DNA of 40,451 bases from Candidatus Gastranaerophilales bacterium (lineage in GTDB: Bacteria > Cyanobacteriota > Vampirovibrionia > Gastranaerophilales > Gastranaerophilaceae): contig CALVCJ010000011.1 in NCBI GenBank assembly GCA_944326015.1, forward strand, positions 1-40,451. Reading direction: 5' to 3'. Below the pieces are notes generated by a model. It did not search any database, was not told the origin of the DNA, and saw nothing but the letters and a program-made list of their open reading frames with translations. Below are positions 31,104-39,829 of the stretch, piece after piece; position 1 is the first letter of the stretch; the number at the start of each line of letters is the position of its first letter. The position numbers were made by a program, and so were the translations under genes.

Positions 31104-32255
31104 TTAGAAAAACTTAACAGGTTTAATCTGTTTTAACATACAGTTTGCCCCACTTAACTGGCATTTTTCTGATACCGGATAACCTGTACAGTATGGAGTT
31201 AAACTGCCAACATAACCTGATTGACATGCACCTTGTACAAAACTTACGCTCTTGCTTAACCATTCCATTTTGCGTTTTCCTTCACTAATGATCTCGTTTT
31301 GGACGCTAACTTGAAGGTGTTTTATACTGTCGGCACCGCTTCCGTCCGGATTTGTAGACTTATCATAACCTGGAATAACCTTCCCTGACATTGTAATATA
31401 AAAAGGATAAACATCCTGCCACAACTCTGAAGGACCATTCTGCCCGTCAATATCTACATAAAGTGTGTAACCAGATTCGCTCAATTTCATTTCATTACCC
31501 GAAGAATCCATATAAAATCCGGCATCTGTATTATTTTGCAAAACTAATATCCTTTCAGGATTTTGGCGTAAATTATAAATACGAATACCATTACGAAGAA
31601 TTAAGTCAGGAGTTTTGTCCGTAAAATTAGTTGTGCCTGGATATACAACACTGCCGCTGCACTGACTGCCACCTATTGTATTAGCATAATTCGTAAATAC
31701 TTTACAGAAATTTTCACCCTTGCGCGGCAGAGTCTTTGGAATTTGTGCACATCTACATCCTGTTGCTGAATTATTCCACTGTTCACCTTCAGGACATGAA
31801 GGCGGCCATGGCACTATCTGTTTCCAACTACAAACTCCCGGAGTGTTATCGAATTCCTTACCTTGACAGTATTGAATACTTCTTTCTTCACTATCAGGTT
31901 CAGAACAAGGCATTGGCTCACCAGATTCCGTAAAAGCATATGATGGATTCAAGTTCAGATAAGATAAAACAAAACAGGGAATTTTTTTAAGTAAAAATGA
32001 TTCAGGAACATAGGATAAATCCGTATACATACTGTTTGAAGAGTCATAATCAGTAAGTATTTGGGATATTACTGCTCTGAGTGCAGAATAGGCAGAATAA
32101 TAAGTATAAGATATTACGTTATCCAACTTGGCTTTTGTTACTCCTATTGTAACACTTATAATAACAGCAACTACTATCAAAACCGTAACTATTTCTGCTA
32201 GAGTATATGCAAATAGTTTATTATTGGCAGTTATATTTAACATTTTAATCTTCAT
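31104..32255 (-). CDS. Large cysteine-rich pilin-like protein
   Basis: A 383-residue protein with a longer leader and then the prepilin-type helix FAYTLAEIVTVLIVVAVIIS (Glu present; the residue before the likely cleavage site deviates from Gly, so processing is uncertain). The ectodomain is large and has about sixteen cysteines, including PSCPEGEQWNNSATGCRCAQ, which is EGF-like in flavour, and a C-terminal ACQSGYVGSLTPYCTGY block. I chose ATG 32255 because TGAGG lies 6 nt upstream; ATG 32273 has none. It is 37 nt upstream of the next pilin-like gene. It could be a tip or adhesin-type minor pilin (inference). Confidence 0.8.
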   Translation of the reverse strand: MKIKMLNITANNKLFAYTLAEIVTVLIVVAVIISVTIGVTKAKLDNVISYTYYSAYSALRAVISQILTDYDSSNSMYTDLSYVPESFLLKKIPCFVLSYLNLNPSYAFTESGEPMPCSEPDSEERSIQYCQGKEFDNTPGVCSWKQIVPWPPSCPEGEQWNNSATGCRCAQIPKTLPRKGENFCKVFTNYANTIGGSQCSGSVVYPGTTNFTDKTPDLILRNGIRIYNLRQNPERILVLQNNTDAGFYMDSSGNEMKLSESGYTLYVDIDGQNGPSELWQDVYPFYITMSGKVIPGYDKSTNPDGSGADSIKHLQVSVQNEIISEGKRKMEWLSKSVSFVQGACQSGYVGSLTPYCTGYPVSEKCQLSGANCMLKQIKPVKFF

Positions 32256-32289
32256 CTCAATCCTCATTTTCATTATTCAAGCGGGAACT

Positions 32290-32820
32290 CTACCAGTCTG
32301 ACGAAACTGTATCATCTTCATCATCCTGCAATGCTGATAAATCTCTATGACTTGCGCCGTCAAAATCTTCAGGAAGCAGATCTTCTTCTGGCCACACTGT
32401 ATCATCATAGCGGGCTGCAGAAAGATTTACGGATGATGTTAAATCAGAGTTTGACAAATCTGTCTCAGATAAAATACAGCCTGCCATGTCAGTATCAGAA
32501 AAATTGCAATAAGTCATTTCCGCATAACTACAGTCTGCACCGGTCAAAAGTGCATCAGTAAAATCACATTCAAGTATTCTTGCACGGGTGAAATCAACCG
32601 ATGTTAAATCTGCATTGTTAAAATTAACAAATGAAAGACTGCTGTCCGCAAAAGAACTTGAGTTCAAATCAACATCCGAAAAATCTACTTCAGCAAGATT
32701 AATTCCAGAAAAATCAACTTCTGAAAGGTCAACCTCTTCCTGCTGAACTTTCCATTCATTAAATCTTTCGGGGTATTTTGCCAACATTTCGACTAATTCT
32801 TCTTTCGTGTAATCTATCAT
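32290..32820 (-). CDS. Pentapeptide repeat protein
   Basis: A 176-residue protein. After an N-terminal helical segment (about 1-27) comes a run of roughly 18 pentapeptides of the A(D/N)LxX type (VDLSEVDFSGINLAEVDFSD; later ADLTSVDFTRARILECDFTD), predicted to form a right-handed beta-helix. The C-terminal 35 residues are acidic (ends DDEDDTVSSDW). There is no signal peptide, so it is probably cytoplasmic. Overall charge is strongly negative, as in DNA-mimic members of the family, but no function can be assigned. It lies between two response regulators and two pilin-like genes. Confidence 0.88.
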   Translation of the reverse strand: MIDYTKEELVEMLAKYPERFNEWKVQQEEVDLSEVDFSGINLAEVDFSDVDLNSSSFADSSLSFVNFNNADLTSVDFTRARILECDFTDALLTGADCSYAEMTYCNFSDTDMAGCILSETDLSNSDLTSSVNLSAARYDDTVWPEEDLLPEDFDGASHRDLSALQDDEDDTVSSDW

Positions 32821-32843
32821 TATACAATATCTCCTTTATTAAA

Positions 32844-33449
32844 TTAATTTATTAAATTTGCTTGAATTGCAAGCAGTACAGCCTGAGTTCTGTTTTCAAC
32901 GTTAAGCTTCTTAAATATGCTGTTCAAGTGTGATTTAACAGTAACCTCTTTCACAAACAATTTTTCCGCAATCCTTTTATTACTTTCCCCTTTAGCAGCC
33001 ATTTGTAACACTTCTTTTTCTTTCGGTGTCAAAAGCTCTAACGGTATATCACAGGTATGTTCTTTCCTCTCACGTCTAGAACGCCTCAAAACAGCTTCCA
33101 TCCTCGCAAGAAGGTTCGGTAATATAAAAGGTTTTACAATATAATCGTCAGCACCTGTTTTTAAGCCTGAAATCATTTTTTGATCTTCATTTACGGCAGT
33201 CAGCATAATCACAGGTAAATCACGTGTTTTCTCATTTAAACGTATAGCTTTCAGAGTTTCCCATCCATTCATATTAGGCATCATTACATCAAGGAGCACA
33301 ATATCAAAGCTACTGCCATTCACGGAAAGTTCCTTCAATGCCTGAACGCCGTCACAAGCCGTCTTCACATCGTACCCGTAAAAAGGCAAAGCATCTTTTA
33401 AATATTTGGAATTATCGTCAACTAGCAGTACATTTGTCAATTCTGACAT
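32844..33449 (-). CDS. Response regulator, REC plus LuxR-type HTH
   Basis: A 201-residue two-component regulator. Receiver domain residues 5-120 have the acidic pair Asp11/Asp12, phospho-acceptor Asp54 (DIVLLDVMMPNMNG), Thr in MLTAVN and Lys in YIVKPF. The LuxR/NarL HTH is at 137-195 (LTPKEKEVLQMAAKGESNKR, then VKSHLNSIFKKLNVENRTQA). The receiver has the KPF motif more typical of OmpR-type receivers than of NarL ones. It follows another NarL-type regulator by 11 nt. No histidine kinase is in the run. Confidence 0.93.
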   Translation of the reverse strand: MSELTNVLLVDDNSKYLKDALPFYGYDVKTACDGVQALKELSVNGSSFDIVLLDVMMPNMNGWETLKAIRLNEKTRDLPVIMLTAVNEDQKMISGLKTGADDYIVKPFILPNLLARMEAVLRRSRRERKEHTCDIPLELLTPKEKEVLQMAAKGESNKRIAEKLFVKEVTVKSHLNSIFKKLNVENRTQAVLLAIQANLIN

Positions 33450-33460
33450 TAATTTTATCC

Positions 33461-34108
33461 TTAAACTATTTTATTTTTCAATGCCTTCAATGCTGCCTGA
33501 AGCCTGTCATCAACTTCAAGTTTCTGTAAAATATTTGCCACATGGGCTTTTGTTGTATTTATACTTATAACAAGAATCTGAGCAATTTCCATATTACTGT
33601 ATCCTTCTGTCATAAGTTTCAAAATCTGTGCTTCACGTGATGTTAGGTCATAATCTTTCCGGTTATTGTCATTATCAAACGATGGGGAATTAGCGCTTGC
33701 CCTCAGTACAATATGGGCAATACTCGGATCGAACCAGGCTGCACCGTCAGCTACCGACTGAACAACTGAGATTAATCTTTTTGGATTAATTTCTTTTGAA
33801 CAATAAGCGTTTGCTCCGGCTTTAAGACTGTTTAGAACTTCTTTTTCATCATTATGAGACGTAAGAATGATTATTTTAACATCCTTATCAGAGGAACGAA
33901 TTTGCTTTGTAGCTTCAATTCCATTCATATTAGGAAGCCCGAGATCCATAATAATTATATCTATATTATTATTATTGAAAATCTGGATTGCTGTTTCAGC
34001 AGAATCGGCTTCATAAATGTTTTCAACATAATCAACACCCTCAAAAGTTGTTCTCAGGCCAAATCTTGTAAGTTCATGATCTTCTACTATCAGAATATTT
34101 TTTTTCAT
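33461..34108 (-). CDS. NarL/FixJ-type response regulator
   Basis: A 215-residue response regulator. The receiver spans 3-118 with Glu9/Asp10, phospho-acceptor Asp55 (DIIIMDLGLPNMNG), TSH and Lys in YCSKEI. The LuxR-type HTH spans about 150-207 (LTSREAQILKLMTEGYSNME, then TTKAHVANILQKLEVDDRLQ). Its ATG overlaps the stop of the TPR gene (ATGA), so the two are translationally coupled. GAGGA lies upstream. The cognate kinase is not in the window. Confidence 0.94.
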   Translation of the reverse strand: MKKNILIVEDHELTRFGLRTTFEGVDYVENIYEADSAETAIQIFNNNNIDIIIMDLGLPNMNGIEATKQIRSSDKDVKIIILTSHNDEKEVLNSLKAGANAYCSKEINPKRLISVVQSVADGAAWFDPSIAHIVLRASANSPSFDNDNNRKDYDLTSREAQILKLMTEGYSNMEIAQILVISINTTKAHVANILQKLEVDDRLQAALKALKNKIV

Positions 34109-35646
34109 ATCTTTAATTCCTCTTTTGCCGGTTCATAATCAGGATTTAAGTGCAGAGATTTTTTAAAATAATTTTGAGCATCCTGTTTCATCCCCTGATT
34201 TTTTGCTAACAGTCCTTGATAATAATAATATCTAAAATCATTTTCGTCAATATAGCCTGCAACTTCCAAATATTTTTTTGCTTTTTGAAAGTTTTGTCTA
34301 TCGATTTCAGCCCGCCCAAGCTCTAACCAGGCATCTTTATAATTAACATTTATTGCTATTGCTTTTTTCAAATACGGAATCTCTTTGGATCTGTCTTTGA
34401 GCGCAATTTTATAATAAGCTGTATAACAATCGTTATAAGCTTTTAATATACGTTCATAAATTTCATAAGCTTTTTTTTCTTTTTCTTGCCGCTCATATGT
34501 TTCTGCAATTTTAACTGAGCTGATCGATGAAAATTTATCATTTGATTCGGCATCTTTGTAATATTTTAAAGCTGCTTTATAATCTTTATTTCTATAGCTT
34601 AAATCACCTAATACAAGAAGTGCAACAGGATTATTTCTATCAAGTTTGTGTGCTTTTTCTGCAGTATCTTCAGCTTTGTCGTAATCTTGCATGTCAAAGT
34701 AAACACGTGACAAAACTGGATAAACGTCTCTGTTATGTTTTTTCTTATTTGTTAATGCACTCTGCAATGTGCGCATTGATTTTGCAAGTTCATTTTCATA
34801 GTAATAATAGTAGCCAAGGTGGTACATTTTCTCAGAATAATCTTTATTTGCTTTATATAATACATACTGTTCAAGTGATTTAACCTTACGGGTGAAGTCG
34901 ACAGAATAAAGTTGTTGTTGTTTTATATATTCAAGAATTTTTAAAGCATCTTTTGGTTTTTTACCCTGCGAAAGAATTTCCGCTTTTAGCTTCCGGTAAT
35001 TAAGATTTTGTGGATTCATTCCTATTGCTGTATCAATATATTTGCCCGCGCTTATTATATCGTTTGATTTTAAATAACCGAGAGCGGCTATATAATTTGC
35101 ATAATCAGAAGCCGACAAAAGGTCAGTATTTTTTACCAATTCAGAAGTAGCCTCTCTGCTCTGATCATTATAAATTATATTTGAAAAAACTTCTCCCAGA
35201 TAAATTTCATCATCAACATCAAGTTTTTTAGATGGGAAATAGTAAATTTTTATATCATCTATAAGAAGATTCGACAAAGTTTTATCGCTTATTTTGGAAG
35301 ACGAAAGGGCTGAAAGATTAAAAAATCCAATATCAGCCATATTTTCGGCCATTTTCATATAAGCATAATCATTACTTTGCATGGTTTCTATAAGAATTTT
35401 AAAGTCAGAATATGCTGATTTAACATTACTCTGCATAAATCTTTCAAATGCAATAACATACTGATTATGTATTGAATTATGCGTAAGTGTTGCTTTTTTA
35501 ACCGGTAAAGCTATTGTGTTTGCAGGCAATACCATAGGAGCAAATGGATTTGCAGGCTGAATTACATCAAATTCCCCTGCTGCTGATACAGAAGTCAATG
35601 TCAATGCAGATATTAGAAGTATTAATATAAGCTTTTGCATCAACAA
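34105..35646 (-). CDS. Exported TPR-repeat protein
   Basis: A protein of 511-513 residues. An N-terminal signal peptide (MQKLILILLISALTLTSVSA) is followed by a roughly 140-residue domain and then at least seven TPR-type repeats to the end (for example PVLSRVYFDMQDYDKAEDTA, LLVLGDLSYRNKDYKAALKY and FRYYYYQGLLAKNQGMKQDA). TPRs mediate protein-protein contacts, so this may be a periplasmic or outer-membrane-associated scaffold. The start is ambiguous: ATG 35640 lacks a good ribosome binding site, while a TTG at 35646 has GAGGG 9 nt upstream. It is 2 nt downstream of the HD-GYP gene. Confidence 0.85.
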   Translation of the reverse strand: MLMQKLILILLISALTLTSVSAAGEFDVIQPANPFAPMVLPANTIALPVKKATLTHNSIHNQYVIAFERFMQSNVKSAYSDFKILIETMQSNDYAYMKMAENMADIGFFNLSALSSSKISDKTLSNLLIDDIKIYYFPSKKLDVDDEIYLGEVFSNIIYNDQSREATSELVKNTDLLSASDYANYIAALGYLKSNDIISAGKYIDTAIGMNPQNLNYRKLKAEILSQGKKPKDALKILEYIKQQQLYSVDFTRKVKSLEQYVLYKANKDYSEKMYHLGYYYYYENELAKSMRTLQSALTNKKKHNRDVYPVLSRVYFDMQDYDKAEDTAEKAHKLDRNNPVALLVLGDLSYRNKDYKAALKYYKDAESNDKFSSISSVKIAETYERQEKEKKAYEIYERILKAYNDCYTAYYKIALKDRSKEIPYLKKAIAINVNYKDAWLELGRAEIDRQNFQKAKKYLEVAGYIDENDFRYYYYQGLLAKNQGMKQDAQNYFKKSLHLNPDYEPAKEELKI

Positions 35647-35648
35647 AT

Positions 35649-37364
35649 TTACAAACCCTCACTTTTATTTATATTCCCTGAATAATAAAAATTAAACAAT
35701 TCCACTATTCGTTTTTCTTGATCAGATGAATTTTCATTAACTGTAAAATCATAAATGTTCAAAAGATTATAGTGGCTTAAAGTCTCACTGTCTTCTACTT
35801 TAAAATAATGATGATTCTCGGTAAGAAAAACATGGACAATTTTATTCACGGGAATTTTCAAAAATGCATCAACCAGACTCCCGTCAAAATGTTTATTTTT
35901 ACCGCTCAAAAGAATATCTATTACATTTTTTATAGGCATTTTATCGCGGTAATGGCGTTTTGAGGTTATGGCGTCAAAAACATCTGCAACCGCAAGAATT
36001 CTTCCGCCGTAAGGAATATTTTCTCCGCTTAAATGCCTGTAATAACCGGTACCATCATATTTTTCATGATGTGTACAGGCAATCTCCGTTATCATTTTAA
36101 AATCTTCGGACATATGTATTTTTTCCAGAATATCATGCGTAATTTTAACATGTTCCTGAATATGCTTATACTCTTCCTCAGTAAGTTTTCCTTCTTTTTG
36201 AAGAACGGAATCTCTTATGCCTATTTTGCCTATATCATGCAGTATTGCAGCTTTTTCAACAAGTTCTTTAAATTTAGCGGCACAGCTAAGTTCATCTACA
36301 AGAAGCATTGCATAGAGTTTAACACGGCTTGAGTGACCTGCAGTAATTTTGTCTCTTGCATCTATTGAAGTTGCAAGGGTATCAATAAAACTTTCAAAAA
36401 GCGCTTTTTGTTCTTTATAAAGCTCTTTCTGCTGTTCAAAAAGCTGGGCATTTTCAAGAGCAATTGACGCACTACCGCCTATAGCTGCAAGCAAATCTTC
36501 ATCACCTTTTGTGAAAACACCACCGTTCTTATTCAAAACCTGAAAGGCGCCGATTATCTCTTTGTTGTTGTTCTTGATAGGCATACAAAGAATTGTTTTA
36601 GTTCTGTATCCTGTTTCCTTATCTATATCGGGATTAAATCTGGGATCATTATAAGCATCAGGAATATTCAACGGTTCACCGGTTTTAACAACATAACCGG
36701 CAAGTCCTTTATCTGCCGGAAATCTTATTTCTTGACTGTCCATACCGAGTGCTACCTTGCTCCAAAGCTCATGTTTTTCTGGATCAAGCAGAAAAACAGT
36801 ACATCTGTCAGCCTGTATTGCGACTTTTGTTTCCTCAGCTATAACACGCAATAGCACATCAATATCAGTTACCGCAGATATAGAGCGTCCTATTTTCACA
36901 AGCGAAACAAGAGGATCACTTTTTACAGAAATCGTAAATCCTGTTTTTTCAGTTATCTGCTTAATTCTTGACAAAACATAACCCATTACCGAGAGAATAT
37001 CTCCACTTAGCAAAGATATGTTTTTTGCATTTTCAAAATGGGTCAATGCTGTATCATCAAATCCTTCTCCAAAATAAACAGTACCTTTAGCAAATTCATT
37101 AATCAGTTTTGCTGTCCCGCTTTTTAAAAAATCTGCCATATAACAGGCATCATTTAAAAATCCTAGTGATTCCTGATAATTCACCTTATCAATCAGATAT
37201 TTTGTCATCCCTAGAAGACTCATACATATGGAAATTCCTTCAGTCACATTTTGAGCCGCATAAAAATTTCGCTTATCTTCAAAAAATTGCATAGCTCCTG
37301 AATAATCACCGCCATCCAACAGAACAAAACCTTCTTTTAAAATACTTGTATCACACTTAACCAT
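35649..37364 (-). CDS. GAF plus HD-GYP domain protein (c-di-GMP phosphodiesterase type)
   Basis: A 571-residue cytosolic protein. Residues 1-140 form TPR-like helices; about 160-310 form a GAF sensor domain (ADRCTVFLLDPEKHELWSKV, then ADKGLAGYVVKTGEPLNIPD). A short coiled coil leads to the HD-GYP domain, with HD at His376-Asp377 (HDIGKIG) and HHEKYDGTGY from His432. The signature reads GYY: the proline of GYP is Tyr442. Metal ligands appear present, so cyclic-di-GMP hydrolysis is plausible, but GYP variation can affect partner binding or activity. About 50 residues follow the domain. It is the first gene of the minus-strand signalling and pilin-like run. Confidence 0.9.
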   Translation of the reverse strand: MVKCDTSILKEGFVLLDGGDYSGAMQFFEDKRNFYAAQNVTEGISICMSLLGMTKYLIDKVNYQESLGFLNDACYMADFLKSGTAKLINEFAKGTVYFGEGFDDTALTHFENAKNISLLSGDILSVMGYVLSRIKQITEKTGFTISVKSDPLVSLVKIGRSISAVTDIDVLLRVIAEETKVAIQADRCTVFLLDPEKHELWSKVALGMDSQEIRFPADKGLAGYVVKTGEPLNIPDAYNDPRFNPDIDKETGYRTKTILCMPIKNNNKEIIGAFQVLNKNGGVFTKGDEDLLAAIGGSASIALENAQLFEQQKELYKEQKALFESFIDTLATSIDARDKITAGHSSRVKLYAMLLVDELSCAAKFKELVEKAAILHDIGKIGIRDSVLQKEGKLTEEEYKHIQEHVKITHDILEKIHMSEDFKMITEIACTHHEKYDGTGYYRHLSGENIPYGGRILAVADVFDAITSKRHYRDKMPIKNVIDILLSGKNKHFDGSLVDAFLKIPVNKIVHVFLTENHHYFKVEDSETLSHYNLLNIYDFTVNENSSDQEKRIVELFNFYYSGNINKSEGL

Positions 37365-37392
37365 ACTTACTTTTCTTTGTTCAAAATATATT

Positions 37393-37421
37393 TTTACAAC
37401 TCTATATTTTTATTGTACAAT
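37393..37421 (+). promoter_or_regulatory. Promoter of the glycosyltransferase gene
   Basis: TTTACA (37393-37398), a 17-bp spacer and TACAAT (37416-37421). The leader is about 35 nt. Its -10 overlaps the -10 of the opposing promoter through the palindrome TTGTACAA (37413-37420). Confidence 0.6.
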
Positions 37422-37440
37422 ATTTTTGTAAATATTACAA
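37412..37440 (-). promoter_or_regulatory. Promoter of the HD-GYP operon
   Basis: On the minus strand TTGTAA (37435-37440), a 17-bp spacer and TACAAT (37412-37417). The leader is about 43 nt. It faces the glycosyltransferase promoter with overlapping -10 boxes, so the two should be mutually exclusive. Confidence 0.6.
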
Positions 37441-37463
37441 ATTTTTTATCAAACGGAGTTTAT

Positions 37464-38150
37464 ATGGAAAAAGTTACTATTTTAATACCCGTATATAATG
37501 AAGTGAGCACACTTGACAAAATTCTGGAAAGGGTTAAAAATGCAAATTTTTGTGGTCTTGAAAAAGAAATTATCCTGATAGACGATTACTCTACTGACGG
37601 AACACGGGAGTTATATCCAAAATATCCATACAAAATTTTGTATCACGACTATAATCAGGGCAAAGGTGCAGCATTAAGAACGGGATTTAAAGAAGCAACA
37701 GGAGACATCATAGTCATTCAGGATGCAGATCTTGAATACGATCCTGTTGATTACGAACCTCTGATCAAACTTATACTTGACGGCAAAGCCGATGTTTGTT
37801 ACGGATCAAGGCTTTCTGGCGGAAAACCTTCTAGATCGTTTATGTTCCATCACCTTTTAGGAAACAAATTCTTGTCGCTTTTGACGAATATTCTATACGG
37901 CTCAACCTTAACCGATATGGAAACGTGCTATAAAGCCTTTAAAGCAGATTTTATAAAAGATATTAAGATTAAATCAAACAGATTTGATTTTGAACCTGAG
38001 ATAACCGCAAAAATTTTAAAACGCGGAGCAAGATTATATGAACTCCCTGTATCATATTACGGTCGGGAATTTTCAGAAGGGAAAAAAATTACATGGAAAG
38101 ACGGATTTCATGCGATTATTGCACTTATTAAATACAGATTTACTGATTAG
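37464..38150 (+). CDS. Family 2 glycosyltransferase (dolichol-phosphate mannosyltransferase-like)
   Basis: A 228-residue soluble GT-A enzyme that probably transfers a sugar from a nucleotide sugar to a polyprenyl phosphate. Motifs: VTILIPVYNEVSTLDKILER at the N-terminus, IILIDDYSTDGTREL, NQGKGAALRTGF, the metal-binding IVIQDADLEYDP (DxD type) and the acceptor-side TDMETCYKAFK. No C-terminal membrane segments are present, so it is of the short soluble class. I chose ATG 37464 because GGAG lies 6 nt upstream; a longer frame begins inside the promoter. The sugar cannot be predicted. Confidence 0.92.
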   Translation: MEKVTILIPVYNEVSTLDKILERVKNANFCGLEKEIILIDDYSTDGTRELYPKYPYKILYHDYNQGKGAALRTGFKEATGDIIVIQDADLEYDPVDYEPLIKLILDGKADVCYGSRLSGGKPSRSFMFHHLLGNKFLSLLTNILYGSTLTDMETCYKAFKADFIKDIKIKSNRFDFEPEITAKILKRGARLYELPVSYYGREFSEGKKITWKDGFHAIIALIKYRFTD

Positions 38151-38353
38151 ATGAAACAGAGGGCAATCAGAAAGATAAGAGGGTAAGAAGATTGGAAGAT
38201 AGGCAATTTTGGTACAATATAACAAAAACAACTTTACGGAATAATAGTTTACTACCATATCTTCTCAGTTTCTTATCTTCTATATATAAGAAAGGGTAAC
38301 AAACTTTAACAAAAACTTAATAAGTCGAACGAAATTCGGCGGAAAGGGTAAAA
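38151..38353. other. Intergenic imperfect palindrome
   Basis: About 200 nt without a gene. AGAAAGATAAGAGGGTAAGA (from about 38169) and CTTCTCAGTTTCTTATCTTC (ending about 38280) are imperfect inverted arms over about 115 bp, similar in style and position to the family-2 repeats. A small hairpin (CGAA/TTCG) precedes the next gene. Confidence 0.5.
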
Positions 38354-39190
38354 ATGAAAAAGATTATTCTATCGTTATTTTTAGCAGCATCGCTTGCAGC
38401 TCCATCACTGGCTGCAACATGGAACGCAGTAGACAGAGTTCCGACAGTAGGCAAACAGGTTTTGACCAAAAACAGCCTGCCTTCCGACACTAAATTTGTC
38501 GTAACAGAAACAGAAGCTGCAAACAGCACTTCAAATGCAAATAATGAACTTTATATCAGCAAAACTAATCTTAATTACACAGGAAACGACAATGAAGTTG
38601 CCGCAGTTATTTCACAGGAACTCGGCGCGCTCATAAATGCAAATGCATCTAAAAAGAAATTAGTATCAAATATAACAAGTGCAATTGCCGGAAGTTTTGT
38701 AGACACATCTTTAGAAACAACAGCACTTGCGGCAAATGAGCTTACACTCAATAATATGTCAGAAAAAGATCAGATGAATGCAGATATAACAGGTATTGAC
38801 TTGATGATTCAGGCAGGCTACAACCCGCTTGCCATGATTGTTGTATTAGGCAAAATGCCGGGTTCTACAATGGATTTGCTAAAGAGTCAGCCGAATAACT
38901 TCAAGCGCTCAATGTATATATATGACTATCTTGCATACAACTATCCTTCAAAAGTAAAAGCAGGATATGGCTGCCAGGAATACAGAAATTTTACAGCTTA
39001 CATTCAACCGACTCTTGATGAAAGAAATTCAAGCGAAAAGAAACTTAAAAAATGGGAAAAAGAACAGGTTAAATTGAAAAAAGAAAGAGCAAAACAAATT
39101 GCCAAATACAAAGCAACAGGCGGGCTTAACGGCTGGGATGCATCTTACACTATTTTGAAAAACCTGTCTGAAAATGCAGAAGTAAAATAG
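38354..39190 (+). CDS. Exported M48-like pseudoprotease
   Basis: A 278-residue protein with a clear signal peptide (MKKIILSLFLAASLAAPSLA). The body follows the layout of M48 (Ste24/BepA-type) metallopeptidases: an EVAAVISQELGALINA block where the zinc motif should be, then MNADITGIDLMIQAGYNPLA, the equivalent of the family's E-x-x-A-D...AGYDP segment. The HExxH histidines are both replaced (Gln88 and Ala92; Glu89 is kept), and the third ligand Glu is Asn or Gln. The protein should therefore not bind zinc or cleave. The C-terminal 70 residues are Lys/Glu-rich and helical. The ribosome binding site is AAAGGG. It is likely a periplasmic scaffold or chaperone. Confidence 0.72.
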   Translation: MKKIILSLFLAASLAAPSLAATWNAVDRVPTVGKQVLTKNSLPSDTKFVVTETEAANSTSNANNELYISKTNLNYTGNDNEVAAVISQELGALINANASKKKLVSNITSAIAGSFVDTSLETTALAANELTLNNMSEKDQMNADITGIDLMIQAGYNPLAMIVVLGKMPGSTMDLLKSQPNNFKRSMYIYDYLAYNYPSKVKAGYGCQEYRNFTAYIQPTLDERNSSEKKLKKWEKEQVKLKKERAKQIAKYKATGGLNGWDASYTILKNLSENAEVK

Positions 39191-39290
39191 AGAGACGGAG
39201 GGCAGGAAGGCAAACTTATTACAAAATTTTATTTTTGTACGGAGCACTGATAACAGCCTGCCTCCTGACATTCTGTTCTTCTGGACTTTT
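39191..39290. repeat. Family-2 imperfect palindrome
   Basis: GGAGGGCAGGAAGGCAAACT on the left and ACTGATAACAGCCTGCCTCC on the right. It lies between the pseudoprotease gene and the first zf-TFIIB gene, ending just before the AAAGGAG ribosome binding site. Confidence 0.6.
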
Positions 39291-39306
39291 AAAAAAGGAG
39301 ATAAAA

Positions 39307-39825
39307 ATGAATGACACAATAGAAACAATCAACTGTCCCGCATGTGGGAAAGAAATGCATAAAATTTTTATGCAGGAAAGCGGTTCGGCACTTGACGTAT
39401 GCCTTGACGGCTGCGGCGGAATATTTTTCGACGGACAAGAATTAAAACACTTTGATGAACAGGCTGAAAGTATAGAAGAATTAAAACAAACTATGGAAGG
39501 TAAAACGTTTGAAAAAACGGATGAAACCGTAATAAGAATTTGTCCCGTTTGCGGAAACAACATGGTTAAAAACAGCGTAAGTGTAAAACATGAGATAACA
39601 ATTGATGAATGCTACAACTGCGGAGCAAAATTCTTTGACTATGGTGAACTTAACAAAATGCGTGAACAGTATGCCACAGAAAAAGACAGACAACAGGATT
39701 TTCTTTCATCAACGTACAGCGAAATAGGTTCAAAAATTGATGCTCTTGAACTTCAAAATAATATGAACAGGGCAAAACGTTCAAAATTTTTAAAACTATT
39801 AGATAAAATATTTTTAGGACGGTAA
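39307..39825 (+). CDS. Two-finger zf-TFIIB domain protein
   Basis: A 172-residue protein with two copies of the zf-TFIIB type zinc finger. The first is CPACGKEMHKIF followed by VCLDGCGGIFFDGQEL; the second is CPVCGNNMVKNS followed by ECYNCGAKFFDYGEL. Each offers four cysteines for one zinc. The C-terminal 50 residues are helical and basic. The family is widespread and has no established role in bacteria. I chose ATG 39307, which follows AAAAAAGGAG; the longer frame starts inside a repeat. The next gene, 4 nt later, is a paralogue. Confidence 0.85.
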   Translation: MNDTIETINCPACGKEMHKIFMQESGSALDVCLDGCGGIFFDGQELKHFDEQAESIEELKQTMEGKTFEKTDETVIRICPVCGNNMVKNSVSVKHEITIDECYNCGAKFFDYGELNKMREQYATEKDRQQDFLSSTYSEIGSKIDALELQNNMNRAKRSKFLKLLDKIFLGR

Positions 39826-39829
39826 AAAA

